From assembly GCA_905221605.1 (NCBI GenBank), contig CAJNDS010002092.1, positions 586,108-650,107 of the forward strand: DNA of 64,000 nt. The letters run 5' to 3'. Positions 16,725 to 25,995 of the stretch are shown piece by piece. The number at the start of each line of letters is the position of its first letter. Position 1 is the first letter of the stretch. This stretch comes from Symbiodinium natans. Its lineage: Eukaryota > Sar > Dinophyceae > Suessiales > Symbiodiniaceae. The position numbers were made by a program, and so were the translations under genes. Below the pieces are notes generated by a model. That model saw only the letters and a list, made by a program, of their open reading frames with translations, made no database searches and was not told the origin of the DNA.

Positions 16725-19243
16725 AGGAAAAGGTGGAACTTGCGAGGAGACGTCGCCAGGAAAGACTTCTTCAGGAAGCGGAAGAGCTGGCAGAAGCCAG
16801 GAGACGTTCCCGCGGCGAGGTGCCAGGGCAGTCCAGCTTCGGAGCGTTTTCGTCTTCGTCGCGAGGACCTCCGGAGAGAGTGCGCGAGCCAAAGGCCGGA
16901 AAGAAAGAGGAGAAGAAGGAGGTGAGGTCTAAGGCTTTGGACACGGCACCCTGGAACGTTTCGCGCTACCGGGAGCCACCAGTGCATGAGCCCAAGACCC
17001 CTCCAAAGGCGAAGCAAGAAAGGCCGAGAACACCGCCGAAGTCACCACCGCCTTCCAGGACCAAAAGTCCGCTTCTCAAGCCGAAGGTAGAGCCAAAGAG
17101 AACAGAGCCAAAGTCACCACCTTCGAAGCCAAAGGCAGAGCCGAAGAGAACAGAACCAAAGTCACCACCTTCGAAGCCTCCACCTAGAAGTGAAGAAGTG
17201 CAGCCAAGAAGCGAAGAGGTGGAGAGACAACTTGCTACCACAGCGCCGAAGTGGGGAGCCTCAAGGAGCCAAAGACCTGTGGCGAAGGCAAAGCCAAAGC
17301 TTCTAAGGAGTCCGGCGTCTTGGGCAGGAATGCGCTTCAGGGAACGTGTGGCCCACCAAGATGCCATACGAGACAAGAAGCCCAGAGGCTCCGTCGGGGA
17401 GTCCTTACTGAAGAAGCAAGGCGAGGCCTGCTCCACCTGCGTGTCGAGGCGACTAAAGTTCAGGAGCAAAGCGTCCCTTCTGCTGAAGAAGAGGATGAAA
17501 GAGTACAAGGCAGCAGCTGCAAAAGCAGCGGGCTCCCACTACGCCAGGAAAGTTTTCGAAAGAGAAAAGCTTGTGAGGGCCGACAGGCCCAGCAAGGCTG
17601 AACTGAGGAGCGCAAAGGTAGCCGAGAAGGTGAAGCAAAGGGAGGAAGAAGCCGCTGGTGAAGAAGAAGAAGAAGACAAGTTTTCCTTGGAGCCGGAGAG
17701 CTCCGAGGACGAAAGCGACTTCGAGGATGACCCTCCAAGCGAGGGGCCCGAGGAACCCAAGAAGGAAGAAAAGAAGAAGCCACCAAAGCAGGAAGAAGGA
17801 ACCGAAGGAGCAACCGCGATCACGGCAAGCACCTCGAGCAGCATGCAGAGGATGCTAGCGTCGGGTCTTATGGAGACCAACCGTGCGAACCTCGCGGTCT
17901 TGGACCAGAGGATCGCGACAAAGAGAGAGAAGCTCGAGGGACGCGGCAGTGACCCAGAGCTGGAAGCCGAGATCGCGAGCCTGGAAGACGAGCGGAAGCG
18001 CCTGAAAGAGGAGCGTGAGCGCCTCAGGGCGCAGCAAGCGGGCGTGAAGAAAAAGGAACCCGAACACCGCAGAGACCAGTCGGTGCACGACGTGCGCTAC
18101 AAACGCCAAGTGGAAAAGGGAGACAGCCACTGGAAGGCTTGGCGTGCGGAAAAGGGACGAAGGAGAGCGCAAGAGCACAGACGCAGCGGTGTGGGCGAAA
18201 GAGCAAAGGAGAGGATCGAGGCCGACAAGAAGTGGCACGCCCGGCACGACGTGAAAGTGAAAAAGGGCGACTTCCGCGATAACCAGAAGGAAGAGGTCGA
18301 CGGCATCGACACGGAGGTTATCCACAGCGATGGGACGGAGGCCAAGCCCGAGCGGCGAAAGGACTACCGCCCCCTCACGAAAGCCGAAAGGACGAGCCAC
18401 CGCGTGGATGCCGACGACGAGGAGGAGCTCTACCGGAAGGAGCTCGAAAAGCAGGAAAGGCCGAAGGCGACCGGGCGCTACTCGGCGGACCCGTCGATTG
18501 CGGCCGAGCAGAAGAAGAAGAGGAACCAAAAGAGAAACCAAAGGCGCAACAAGCTGAAGAGGAAGCTTGGGTCGACCTGGGATCCAGAGCACAGAGGAAA
18601 GAAGAAGGTCAAGAAAAGCGAAGACGACGACGAAGAGACTGTGCACTGTGAAGACTACAACGACCGCCGCGACCCAAGAGGAGAAGACCCGGAGGACCCG
18701 GGCGAAGGAGGCGTGCGCCAATCGGTGCACAGCTTCGAGACCGTGGATGCTGCCAGCCTGGGCGCTTCGCCAGGCGTGGCTAGCGTCGAGGTCAACTTTG
18801 ACACGGGAGCGGCCGTGACCGTTCTGCCTGAGAAGTACGTGACGCAGCCAAAGGACAACGGCGTCCGCTACAAGACGGCGTCAGGTGAGGCGCTGAAAGA
18901 CCAAGGAAAAGCCGAGGTCACCGGCACTTTGTCGGGAGGCCGTGGGGCCACGATCACCGGCCGAGGCGCCGGGGTCCACCGCATACTCCTGTCAGGAGCA
19001 CAGGCGTGCAAGACGCATTTTGCGTTTCTGCACGGAACAGGAGGCTTGCTGGTCCCAAAAGGAACTGCTTTCGCTAAGGAGGCCGACGAGGCGTTGCGCC
19101 AGTTGGCTTGGAAGCACAAGGGTGTCGGAACCAAGATGCAAGTGAAGAACGGCATCTACGTGTTTCCTCTGCAAGACGAGAAGAAAGGAGTGAAGGGCGG
19201 AAGCAAGGGCCAAGACGGCCTGGGTTTCACGGGGCGTCCGTAG
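16691..19243 (+). CDS. Large charged region plus aspartic protease
   Basis: 850 aa in the -1 frame relative to gag. About 690 residues of Lys/Arg/Glu/Pro-rich sequence with PKRTEPKSPPSKP repeats (residues 130-165) and long charged helices come first. The retropepsin motif FDTGAAVTVLP follows with its Asp at residue 704. Ends in TAG before the integrase. The very long insert between nucleocapsid and protease is not standard for copia. Confidence 0.8.
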   Translation: MDRARGQFQDLKEKVELARRRRQERLLQEAEELAEARRRSRGEVPGQSSFGAFSSSSRGPPERVREPKAGKKEEKKEVRSKALDTAPWNVSRYREPPVHEPKTPPKAKQERPRTPPKSPPPSRTKSPLLKPKVEPKRTEPKSPPSKPKAEPKRTEPKSPPSKPPPRSEEVQPRSEEVERQLATTAPKWGASRSQRPVAKAKPKLLRSPASWAGMRFRERVAHQDAIRDKKPRGSVGESLLKKQGEACSTCVSRRLKFRSKASLLLKKRMKEYKAAAAKAAGSHYARKVFEREKLVRADRPSKAELRSAKVAEKVKQREEEAAGEEEEEDKFSLEPESSEDESDFEDDPPSEGPEEPKKEEKKKPPKQEEGTEGATAITASTSSSMQRMLASGLMETNRANLAVLDQRIATKREKLEGRGSDPELEAEIASLEDERKRLKEERERLRAQQAGVKKKEPEHRRDQSVHDVRYKRQVEKGDSHWKAWRAEKGRRRAQEHRRSGVGERAKERIEADKKWHARHDVKVKKGDFRDNQKEEVDGIDTEVIHSDGTEAKPERRKDYRPLTKAERTSHRVDADDEEELYRKELEKQERPKATGRYSADPSIAAEQKKKRNQKRNQRRNKLKRKLGSTWDPEHRGKKKVKKSEDDDEETVHCEDYNDRRDPRGEDPEDPGEGGVRQSVHSFETVDAASLGASPGVASVEVNFDTGAAVTVLPEKYVTQPKDNGVRYKTASGEALKDQGKAEVTGTLSGGRGATITGRGAGVHRILLSGAQACKTHFAFLHGTGGLLVPKGTAFAKEADEALRQLAWKHKGVGTKMQVKNGIYVFPLQDEKKGVKGGSKGQDGLGFTGRP

Positions 19244-19563
19244 ACGGTGTAAGGCCCAACGGGCTTAGCGTTTCACCCCTAGACGAAGAGGCTGAGATGG
19301 TTGAGGAAGCGGCAAAAAGGAAAGCCGCCGGAAAGGCAACGCTCAAGGTGTTAGCCAAGGAAGACAAGAAGAAAGAGAGAGAGAGCGAGAGAAGAAAGAG
19401 AGGAAAACGACACAACAAGGAGCAAGCGCAAGCATACAAGTGCCAGCAGCAGCACAACAGCAACAACAGCAGCAGCAGCCAAGCGAGGAAAAAGGAGGCA
19501 CTGAAGACGACCGCTTTGCCGAGGAGCCGGAGGCTCCAGGCGAAGAACAACAGAGGGCGATAG
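19244..19563 (+). CDS. Linker between protease and integrase (third frame)
   Basis: The frame that stays open here is again -1 relative to the protease ORF (about 19108-19563) and reads GVRPNGLSVSPLDEEAEMVE, then a Lys/Arg/Glu helix and a Gln/Asn/Ser stretch. A CAG/CAA-rich stretch at 19443-19485 is where reading must pass to the integrase frame. Confidence 0.6.
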
Positions 19564-22427
19564 TGCCGAAGAGCCCAGACCAGCCAACGGCTGACCAGAT
19601 CGCACAGCACGAAGCCTCGGGGCACGCGGTGCACCGTTCCTGGTGCGTCCACTGCCAGAGAGCGCGAAAGATGGTGAATCCACATTACCGGATTCGGAGA
19701 GCCGAACTTGAGACATCTTTGCCGACGCTACACATGGACTACTTCTTCCTGGGCAAAGAAAAGCAGGAAGACGACGTGATGCCGCACCTGGTGGTTCGGT
19801 GCGACAAAACGCAGCGCACTTGGGCAACTTCGTTGCCCGAGAAAGGCACGCATGCGTACAACGTCACGTGGTTGGCCAGCGTGATACGCGAGGCCGGATG
19901 GAAGAGGATGTGTTTATTCTCAGATAATGAACACGCCCTCCGTGCGCTCAAACTCAAGGCCTCCGAAGAAGTCCAAAATGTAGTGTTCGACTTGAGAGAG
20001 AGTCCTACAAGTACGGAACACGAGAATGCGCCATCGAACGGCATAGCCGAGGCCGCAGTGAGAGAGGTGAAGCGAATGGTCCGAGCTATCCTGTCGGAGC
20101 TGGAGACAAAGCTTAAGATCGAGGTGGGCGTGGACCACCCGATTCTCGCCTGGATCGCGAGGCATGCAGCGTTCTTGATGACACGTTTTCGCATTGGCGA
20201 AGACGGGAAGTCAGCTTACGAAAGGACGCTGGGCCGACCGTGGAGGCGACCTACCATTGTCTTTGGCGAACAGGTGATGTTCAAGCCAGTTGGTTCGAGA
20301 CACAAGCGAGGAAGCCTAGATGCAAGAGTTTGCATGGGACGTTACGTCGGAACTGCGTCGAGGAACGCAGACTTGCTGATCATGACGTCCGAGGGTATAT
20401 CCCGGGGCCACTCCTTGCACAGGAGGCCCGAGGATGAGAAATGGCCTGTTGAAGGTTTCGAAGTGCTACGCGGATTGCCTTGGAGGATGTCCGGTCCACA
20501 AGAGCGAGCGTCGCCCAACCGAGTCGGTATGCCCGCTCTCGAAGGCGAACAACCCGCGCCACAACACCGAGACTTCAAGGCACGCAACCTGTACGTCATG
20601 AAGTCCGACATTGAGCTGTACGGCTACACGCCTCAGTGTCCGGGATGCGATGCGCAGCTGATGGGTCTCCCGCAGCGAGCGCACAATGACGAGTGCAGGA
20701 TGAGAGTGCAGAGAAGACTGCAAGAAACCGACGAGGGAAAAGAAAGAGTGAAAAGGGCCCAAGAGCGAGTTGAAAAGGACTACGGAAAGCGGGTCAAAAG
20801 AGACCAACCCGCGCTGGAAGGAAGACCTGCCCCCGACGCAATGGATGTTGCAGCAGAGGAAGCGGCAGGCGCACCTTTGTCCAGACCAATGGAGGTCGAG
20901 GACCGCGCCGAGCCGAAACAGCGGAAGCGCGCAGCGTCCAAGGACGTCGAGGACCTTTACCGGGAAGAGCCCAGCACGAGGGCTACCGATGGTCCAGATG
21001 TCGAGGTCATTGGAGTACACGTGCAAGGGGGAGCAAGTGGCTCTGCAGGACCCGGCCTGGACCACTCACGCCAACAAGCACGAGCAGATGCAGAAATGTA
21101 CGACACAGCAACGGCGAATCCGCCGCCAGCCAACGAGGAAGTGCGAATGAACCTGATTACGCGGATGTTCGAACAAAAGGGGCTCAAGTGCAGCCCGACC
21201 GAAGCGAAGGCCATAAACTCTATGGTTCTACAGTTGGGAGGTAATGGCAATTCAGCTGTGCCCTGGAGCATGGTGAATGAAGGCATTATCTTGCCAATGG
21301 ACCAAGAGCCGCCGATGTTCGCTCAGGCCGAGCATTTGCGTTTCTTCGAAAAGCTGGAACAAGTGAAGCCAAAGCTTCTGGTGGGCAAGCTGCCCACTGG
21401 ACCCTTCCAGTCAGTACAACGTGCTTTCGACATGACCAACAAGATTGGAGTCGAGACCAGACGCGGAAATTTGAGGAAGGCCCGATCTCAACTGGGGCTT
21501 TGCTTTGAGGCCTTCGAGGCACAGAAGGAAGCCGGAAACTACTTCCTCTATGAGTGCCCAAGGGGAACTAAGTCCTGGGAGCATGAACTTGCTCAAAGGA
21601 TGGGTTCGTACTTGGTTGAAGGCCCAATGTGCAAGTGGAAAGTTGACGAAAGTGGAAAAATGATTGCAGGCCAATCCGGCAAGAAGCGAACCCGCTGGAT
21701 TACTAATTCGGCGACGGTTGCAACAGCGCTGGAAAAGCTATGCAAGGGCAATGCGAAGGTGTGGAACCGAACGCTAAGCTTCAAGGAGGGGATCGTGACG
21801 GCCAAGGCCGAGTATCCTCCGAAGCTTGAAAGAGCACTACTGGCAGGAGTGCGAGCACAACTGGTTCTGGATGGAGAAATGAAGGAGGTGGGCCATGTGG
21901 GTGGACCTGACCCACACGAGGAGCCACCGCTCGAAGAGTATCTCCATGATACCTTACCCAAGGCTGGGCAGCTTCACGTAAGCGAGCCCGTCATAGACGC
22001 AAACACAGGGGCACAACTTGATGCCAAAAAGGTTGCGGAAGCAAGAGCGTCAGAACTTGCCTGGGTGAAAAAGCAAGGTGTGTACGAGAAAGTCGAAGAG
22101 AGCGTGTGTTGGGACGAAACAGGTCGTCCGCCCATAACCTTGAAGTGGGTAGACCGCAACAAAGGGGATGATGTTCGGGAAAACTACCGCAGTCGTTTGG
22201 TAGTCCGCGAGGTCAAGTCACAGGGACAAGCGGCGTTGATACCAGACTACGCTGTTTTCCTCAATGCCACCTCTGGAAGGATTGAAGATCCTATGCAGTC
22301 TGCTGACGACACTCAAGAGGTCAAAGAGCGGAAAGAAGCTCACGCTGAAGCTGACAGACATATCACGTGCACACTTCTATGGAAAAGCAGAACGACGTGT
22401 GTTTGTCACACTTCCCGAGGGAGATGA
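19440..22427 (+). CDS. Integrase and N-terminal part of reverse transcriptase
   Basis: The open frame has no ATG at its start, fitting entry by frameshift. HHCC zinc motif HEASGHAVHRSWCVHC near residue 60. DDE triad: D100 (LHMDYF), D162 (FSDNEH), E204 (SNGIAEA). An extra zinc-like motif CPGCDAQLMGLPQRAHNDEC lies between integrase and RT. The RT start, around ITLKWVDRNKGDDVRENYRS, is at the C-terminal end, and the frame is lost at about 22258-22264, where one extra base sits in a TTTTCC run. Confidence 0.9.
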   Translation: MPAAAQQQQQQQQPSEEKGGTEDDRFAEEPEAPGEEQQRAIVPKSPDQPTADQIAQHEASGHAVHRSWCVHCQRARKMVNPHYRIRRAELETSLPTLHMDYFFLGKEKQEDDVMPHLVVRCDKTQRTWATSLPEKGTHAYNVTWLASVIREAGWKRMCLFSDNEHALRALKLKASEEVQNVVFDLRESPTSTEHENAPSNGIAEAAVREVKRMVRAILSELETKLKIEVGVDHPILAWIARHAAFLMTRFRIGEDGKSAYERTLGRPWRRPTIVFGEQVMFKPVGSRHKRGSLDARVCMGRYVGTASRNADLLIMTSEGISRGHSLHRRPEDEKWPVEGFEVLRGLPWRMSGPQERASPNRVGMPALEGEQPAPQHRDFKARNLYVMKSDIELYGYTPQCPGCDAQLMGLPQRAHNDECRMRVQRRLQETDEGKERVKRAQERVEKDYGKRVKRDQPALEGRPAPDAMDVAAEEAAGAPLSRPMEVEDRAEPKQRKRAASKDVEDLYREEPSTRATDGPDVEVIGVHVQGGASGSAGPGLDHSRQQARADAEMYDTATANPPPANEEVRMNLITRMFEQKGLKCSPTEAKAINSMVLQLGGNGNSAVPWSMVNEGIILPMDQEPPMFAQAEHLRFFEKLEQVKPKLLVGKLPTGPFQSVQRAFDMTNKIGVETRRGNLRKARSQLGLCFEAFEAQKEAGNYFLYECPRGTKSWEHELAQRMGSYLVEGPMCKWKVDESGKMIAGQSGKKRTRWITNSATVATALEKLCKGNAKVWNRTLSFKEGIVTAKAEYPPKLERALLAGVRAQLVLDGEMKEVGHVGGPDPHEEPPLEEYLHDTLPKAGQLHVSEPVIDANTGAQLDAKKVAEARASELAWVKKQGVYEKVEESVCWDETGRPPITLKWVDRNKGDDVRENYRSRLVVREVKSQGQAALIPDYAVFLNATSGRIEDPMQSADDTQEVKERKEAHAEADRHITCTLLWKSRTTCVCHTSRGR

Positions 22428-23613
22428 AGCTCCCGGCTTTTGTGGTCTGTTGAAACGGACCATGTATGGCACCCGTGATGCCTCAGCTGTATGGCAGAGA
22501 TCGTACACAAGCCTGTTACGCAAGCACGGGTTTGTCGTGGGAAAAGCATATCCGTGTACCTTTTATCATGCCGAAGCCGACGTGAGATTATTGGTGCATG
22601 GGGACGATTTCCTAGTCTTGGCAGACGAAGATGGACATCGCTTTGTAGACAAAGTACTGTCTGAAGAGTACGAGTTCAAGTGTGATGGCCACATAGGACC
22701 TGAGTGTGAAAAGGATAGCATGACTGTCCTGAACCGGGTCGTGAGCTATGACAGCCAGACAGGAACTGTTACGTACGAAGCGGATCCAAGGCACGCGGAA
22801 GCCCTAGTGCGCGACCTTGGACTGGAGTCTGCGAAGGCGGCCAAAACGCCAGCAGAAAAGAAAAAGGGAAGTGACCTGAAAGCGATGCTTGAAGCACAGC
22901 CGTTGAATGCCGAACTTCAGAAAGCATATCGGTCTCATACGATGAGGGCAGCGTTCCTTGCGCAGGACCGTCCAGACATTGCCGAGGCTACGAAGAGCTT
23001 AGCGCGGCATATGAAAGAACCCACAGAGTGGGCATGGGCCGATCTGAAGAGGCTTGTCCGCTACTTACGCGGAAATCCACGGCTGATCTACGAGTACCAC
23101 CCGCAACGGTTCAGCAAAGAGATTGTGATGTACTGCGACTCAGACCACGCTGGTTGCCTCATCACGCGGAGGTCAACCACGGGACTGGTGACAATGCTTG
23201 GATCACACTGCGTGAAACACTCAAGCAACGTGCAAAGCACGATCTCCCTCTCGAGTGGAGAGAGCGAGTTTTACGCTATAGTTCGAGCAGGGTCAATAGG
23301 TCTGTCGCTACAGGCGATGCTAGAAGACTGGGGATTAAAGGTCGGTCTGCGGATTCGATCTGATTCCTCGGCGGCCCGAGGCACTACCCAGCGCCAGGGC
23401 CTGGGTCAAGCACGCCACGTGCAAACAAGATACTTGTGGGTGCAAGAGAAAGTCGCCACGCGAGCTCTGGAGCTAGAGCGTGTAGGCACGGAGAAGAACT
23501 ACTCCGACATCTGCACCAAACCAATGCCCGAAGTGGCAATGCTCAAACACCTCAAGAACATGGGATTGCGTTTTCATGTTGGACGAGCCGGAGCAGCCAA
23601 ACGGCTCGTGTGA
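22264..23613 (+). CDS. Reverse transcriptase (catalytic part) and RNase H
   Basis: +1 frame relative to the previous ORF. RT boxes: LTDISRAHFYG (first catalytic Asp), KRTMYGTRDASAVW, and LLVHGDDFLV with the Asp pair at residues 114-115, where YVDD is usual. RNase H: YCDSDHAGCL (Asp 292), LSSGESEFYA (Glu), IRSDSSAA (Asp), and the copia-type RHVQTRYLWVQEKV. Ends 37 bp before the 3' LTR. Confidence 0.93.
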   Translation: MPPLEGLKILCSLLTTLKRSKSGKKLTLKLTDISRAHFYGKAERRVFVTLPEGDEAPGFCGLLKRTMYGTRDASAVWQRSYTSLLRKHGFVVGKAYPCTFYHAEADVRLLVHGDDFLVLADEDGHRFVDKVLSEEYEFKCDGHIGPECEKDSMTVLNRVVSYDSQTGTVTYEADPRHAEALVRDLGLESAKAAKTPAEKKKGSDLKAMLEAQPLNAELQKAYRSHTMRAAFLAQDRPDIAEATKSLARHMKEPTEWAWADLKRLVRYLRGNPRLIYEYHPQRFSKEIVMYCDSDHAGCLITRRSTTGLVTMLGSHCVKHSSNVQSTISLSSGESEFYAIVRAGSIGLSLQAMLEDWGLKVGLRIRSDSSAARGTTQRQGLGQARHVQTRYLWVQEKVATRALELERVGTEKNYSDICTKPMPEVAMLKHLKNMGLRFHVGRAGAAKRLV

Positions 23614-23642
23614 AGCCAATGGGTCAAATGACCACCTGGCTT

Positions 23643-23650
23643 AGGAGGGG
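23643..23650 (+). promoter_or_regulatory. Polypurine tract
   Basis: AGGAGGGG directly before the 3' LTR, the plus-strand primer site of LTR elements. Confidence 0.85.
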
Positions 23651-23773
23651 TGTTTAGATTTGTAGGTGTCACACAACATGTTTCACAATGAGTGAGCATA
23701 CACATGCGACATTGGCTCAAGCCGTCAAAAGTGATTGCACCTGCAGTGTTAGTTCTGCCTTAAACTCCGTTCA
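23651..23773 (+). repeat. 3' LTR
   Basis: Identical to the 5' LTR over all 123 bp. Followed by the GGCCA target duplicate (23774-23778). Confidence 0.97.
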
Positions 23774-23778
23774 GGCCA

Positions 23779-25113
23779 GCTCGGTCGCCCGCCTGGGGCT
23801 CCCTCGCAGGGTCTCACTGAGCGCTCGACCAGCGCCCGCCTACCCCAAAAGACAAGAGAGTGGGGTGGCGGGCGGGTTTAGGTTTTAGGGTTACGTTGAG
23901 GTTTAGGGTTTAGGGTTTAGGGTTTAGGGTTTTAGGGTTTTAGGGTTTAGGGTTTAGGGTTTAGGGTTTAGGGTTTAGGGTTTAGGGTTTAGGGTTTAGG
24001 GTTTAGGGTTTAGGGTTTCGGGTCTTGTGCCCTTTTGTTGGGGTTTGAGGTTCCCTTCCAAGCCCTCTTACACCCAAAAGGGTACCCCTTTTTCTACTGT
24101 TTGCTTAAGATCCCCCCAAACATAAAAGTAATAATCCCTGATTACCCTTATAAGGAAGAATATTTTTATTTTTTTTTGGGAGGGGGGGGGGGGTTCATAA
24201 GCCATTGGTAGTTTTGATTCCAAGAGTACTCTTGGGTCTAGGTGGTGCTGGAAAGCTCTGGTGGATCTCGCAGCAGGTTCTACTGGAGTCCGGACGCTAC
24301 AATAGAACAGTGCTTTCGTAGTGCAATACTCTAAGAAAGAGTAGCAATATAATACTATAGAACAATATGGTGCTACAATCCTAGATCAACACAATGCCAT
24401 ACGAACTTGAGAAGGAACCGGTCAGCCAAAGTACAGGCTGAGGACCCCATGTTGGGTCTTTTCTTACAAGATCTCTTCCCCCCACATTTTTAAGATGTAG
24501 TTTACAGTAAACTCCAGAAAGTTGGAACATGGTTTAAGGATGATTAGAGCTGGGATTCCCTTTAGTATGCCTTTTGGGGTTTGGGGATATGGTCCAACTT
24601 TTTGGAGTTCTCCCTAAACCCTAAACCCTAAACCCTAAACGCTAAACCCTAAACCCTAAACCCTAAACCCTAAACCCTAAACCCTACACCCTTGGTTGAC
24701 TGTAAGGAGTAGGGTTTGCTTCCAAGGCCAGATGCCCTGAATCTGACGTTCTTCGAGGGTTTTAGGGTTTTAGGGTTTTAGGGTTTTAGGGTTTTAGGGT
24801 TTTAGGGTTTTAGGGTTTTAGGGTTTTAGGGTTTTAGGGTTTTAGGGTTTTAGGGTTTTAGGGTTTTAGGGTTTAGGGTCCAGGCTTTAGGGTCACTGCG
24901 GAAGCTAGGTTTAGGTTTTTTTTGGGATGTCGGGTTTGCGCAGTTTTGTGTGCGATCTGGGATTTCCAAGTTGAGGAGCTGGCTTGGGTTTCGGGTTTAG
25001 GGTTTAGGGTTTAGGGTTTAGGGTTTAGGGTTTAAGGTCTGAGAGCTCCGGGGCTTTCGGAGGTGGACGGGACGTGAAGGTCTCAGGGTTCATGATGCCC
25101 TTGAGCACCGCAG
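23779..25113. repeat. TTTAGGG arrays, unique sequence, TTTTAGGG octamer array
   Basis: 23779-23870 is the interrupted host sequence. TTTAGGG 23880-24018. 24025-24110 resembles introner family D. 24110-24600 is unique. CCCTAAA 24613-24690. TTTTAGGG octamers 24757-24863. TTTAGGG 24990-25035. Confidence 0.65.
24757..24863 (+). repeat. TTTTAGGG octamer array
   Basis: About thirteen TTTTAGGG units in tandem, distinct from the heptamer arrays next to it. The reverse form CCCTAAAA occurs at 38.0-38.17 kb. Confidence 0.85.
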
Positions 25114-25139
25114 GTGGCGGCTGCAGAGGCCCCTTGCAG
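25114..25139 (+). CDS. Tiny candidate exon
   Basis: Acceptor CACCGCAG and donor GCAG/GTTTAGGG; 26 bp reading VAAAEAPC. Too short to trust alone. Confidence 0.25.
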
Positions 25140-25215
25140 GTTTAGGGTTTAGGGTTTAGGGTCTAGGGTTTAGGGTTTAGGGTTTAGGGTTTAGGGTTTA
25201 GGGTTTAGGGTTTAG
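25140..25215 (+). repeat. TTTAGGG array
   Basis: About eleven TTTAGGG units starting at a possible GT donor. Confidence 0.85.
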
Positions 25216-25245
25216 GGCTGCAGGTTGCGAGTTGAAAGTCTAGGA

Positions 25246-25347
25246 TTGGGATGTTCCCCCTATACTAACAGTCCTTAATAGGGATTATAACAGGGCGTAC
25301 GGTAGTCCCTATTTTAAGGGCTGTCAGTATAAGGGGGAACATCCCAA
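25246..25347. mobile_element. Introner/MITE family E, copy E1
   Basis: A 102-bp foldback. Left arm TTGGGATGTTCCCCCTATAC, then ACAGTCCTTAATAGGGA; right arm TCCCTATTTTAAGGGCTGTC, then AGTATAAGGGGGAACATCCCAA. The arms pair over about 40 bp. A second copy is at 46.18 kb. Confidence 0.75.
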
Positions 25348-25553
25348 GCGTCTAGGGCCTAGAGTCTAGGGTTTAAGGGTGGTTTGGTATGGTTTTTGTT
25401 TGGCCTATTGTTTGTCCATCATTGCTGGTTTTTGGCTGGTTGATGTCTAATGAGGGCCCGGAGCCTTCTATGAAACTCCAAGTAGAGACTTCTGCTCTAG
25501 ACCCTCAACCCTACAGCCATGAACTCCCGAAAGGAGGGATTAGCTTACTGTTG

Positions 25554-25652
25554 GTTTGTAGGTGAGGGAATGAGGTACCCTATATCCCCCTATATATACC
25601 CTTAAGGGATTACATAGGGTACCTAATTCCCTCATTCCCCTTGAACCGACAG
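25554..25652 (+). mobile_element. Introner family A, copy A2
   Basis: A 99-bp foldback: GTTTGTAGGTGAGGGAATGA, GGTACCCTATAT ... CATAGGGTACCTAATTCCCT, CATTCCCCTTGAACCGACAG. GT and CAG mark its ends. The arms extend into the flanking TTACTGTT / CAGTAA. Confidence 0.7.
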
Positions 25653-25995
25653 TAAGTTAAGCAGGAACCGCAGGTTTCTCTCCATCTTCGCTGCGCTAGA
25701 GGGTCCAAGGGTGGCTCTAGGTTGCAGGTCATAGGATATAGGCTAAAGGTTTTCGGCTAAAGGTTATGTAGGTTATAGGTTATGGGTTATAGGTGAAATA
25801 GGTCTAAACACGCGTCATTCCATCTGAGCTTTCTCGATAGCTTCAAATATAATATATAAACAGGTATGTCTCAACAAAAAGGCTTTGTTTCGGAGGGCGG
25901 CATGCACTTGTGTGTGCGATTCCAGGAATCCTACGCAAGCCGTTGCTGCTCAGAGCACTCGCGATCCGTCTCCATCGTTTGTTTTGCGTGCAGTC

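Larger units (their letters stand above)
14681..23773 (+). mobile_element. Complete Ty1/copia LTR retrotransposon
   Basis: 9,093 bp. Two 123-bp LTRs are identical base for base and begin TG and end CA. The 5-bp target duplication GGCCA is at 14676-14680 and 23774-23778. A primer binding site follows the 5' LTR and a purine tract precedes the 3' LTR. Domain order gag - protease - integrase - RT - RNase H defines copia. Identical LTRs mean recent insertion. The coding part is broken into several frames. Confidence 0.97.

Noticed and set aside
15483-18730. Minus-strand ORFs of 170-290 aa opposite the retrotransposon
   Set aside because: Shadows of the GC-skewed gag and protease coding frames.
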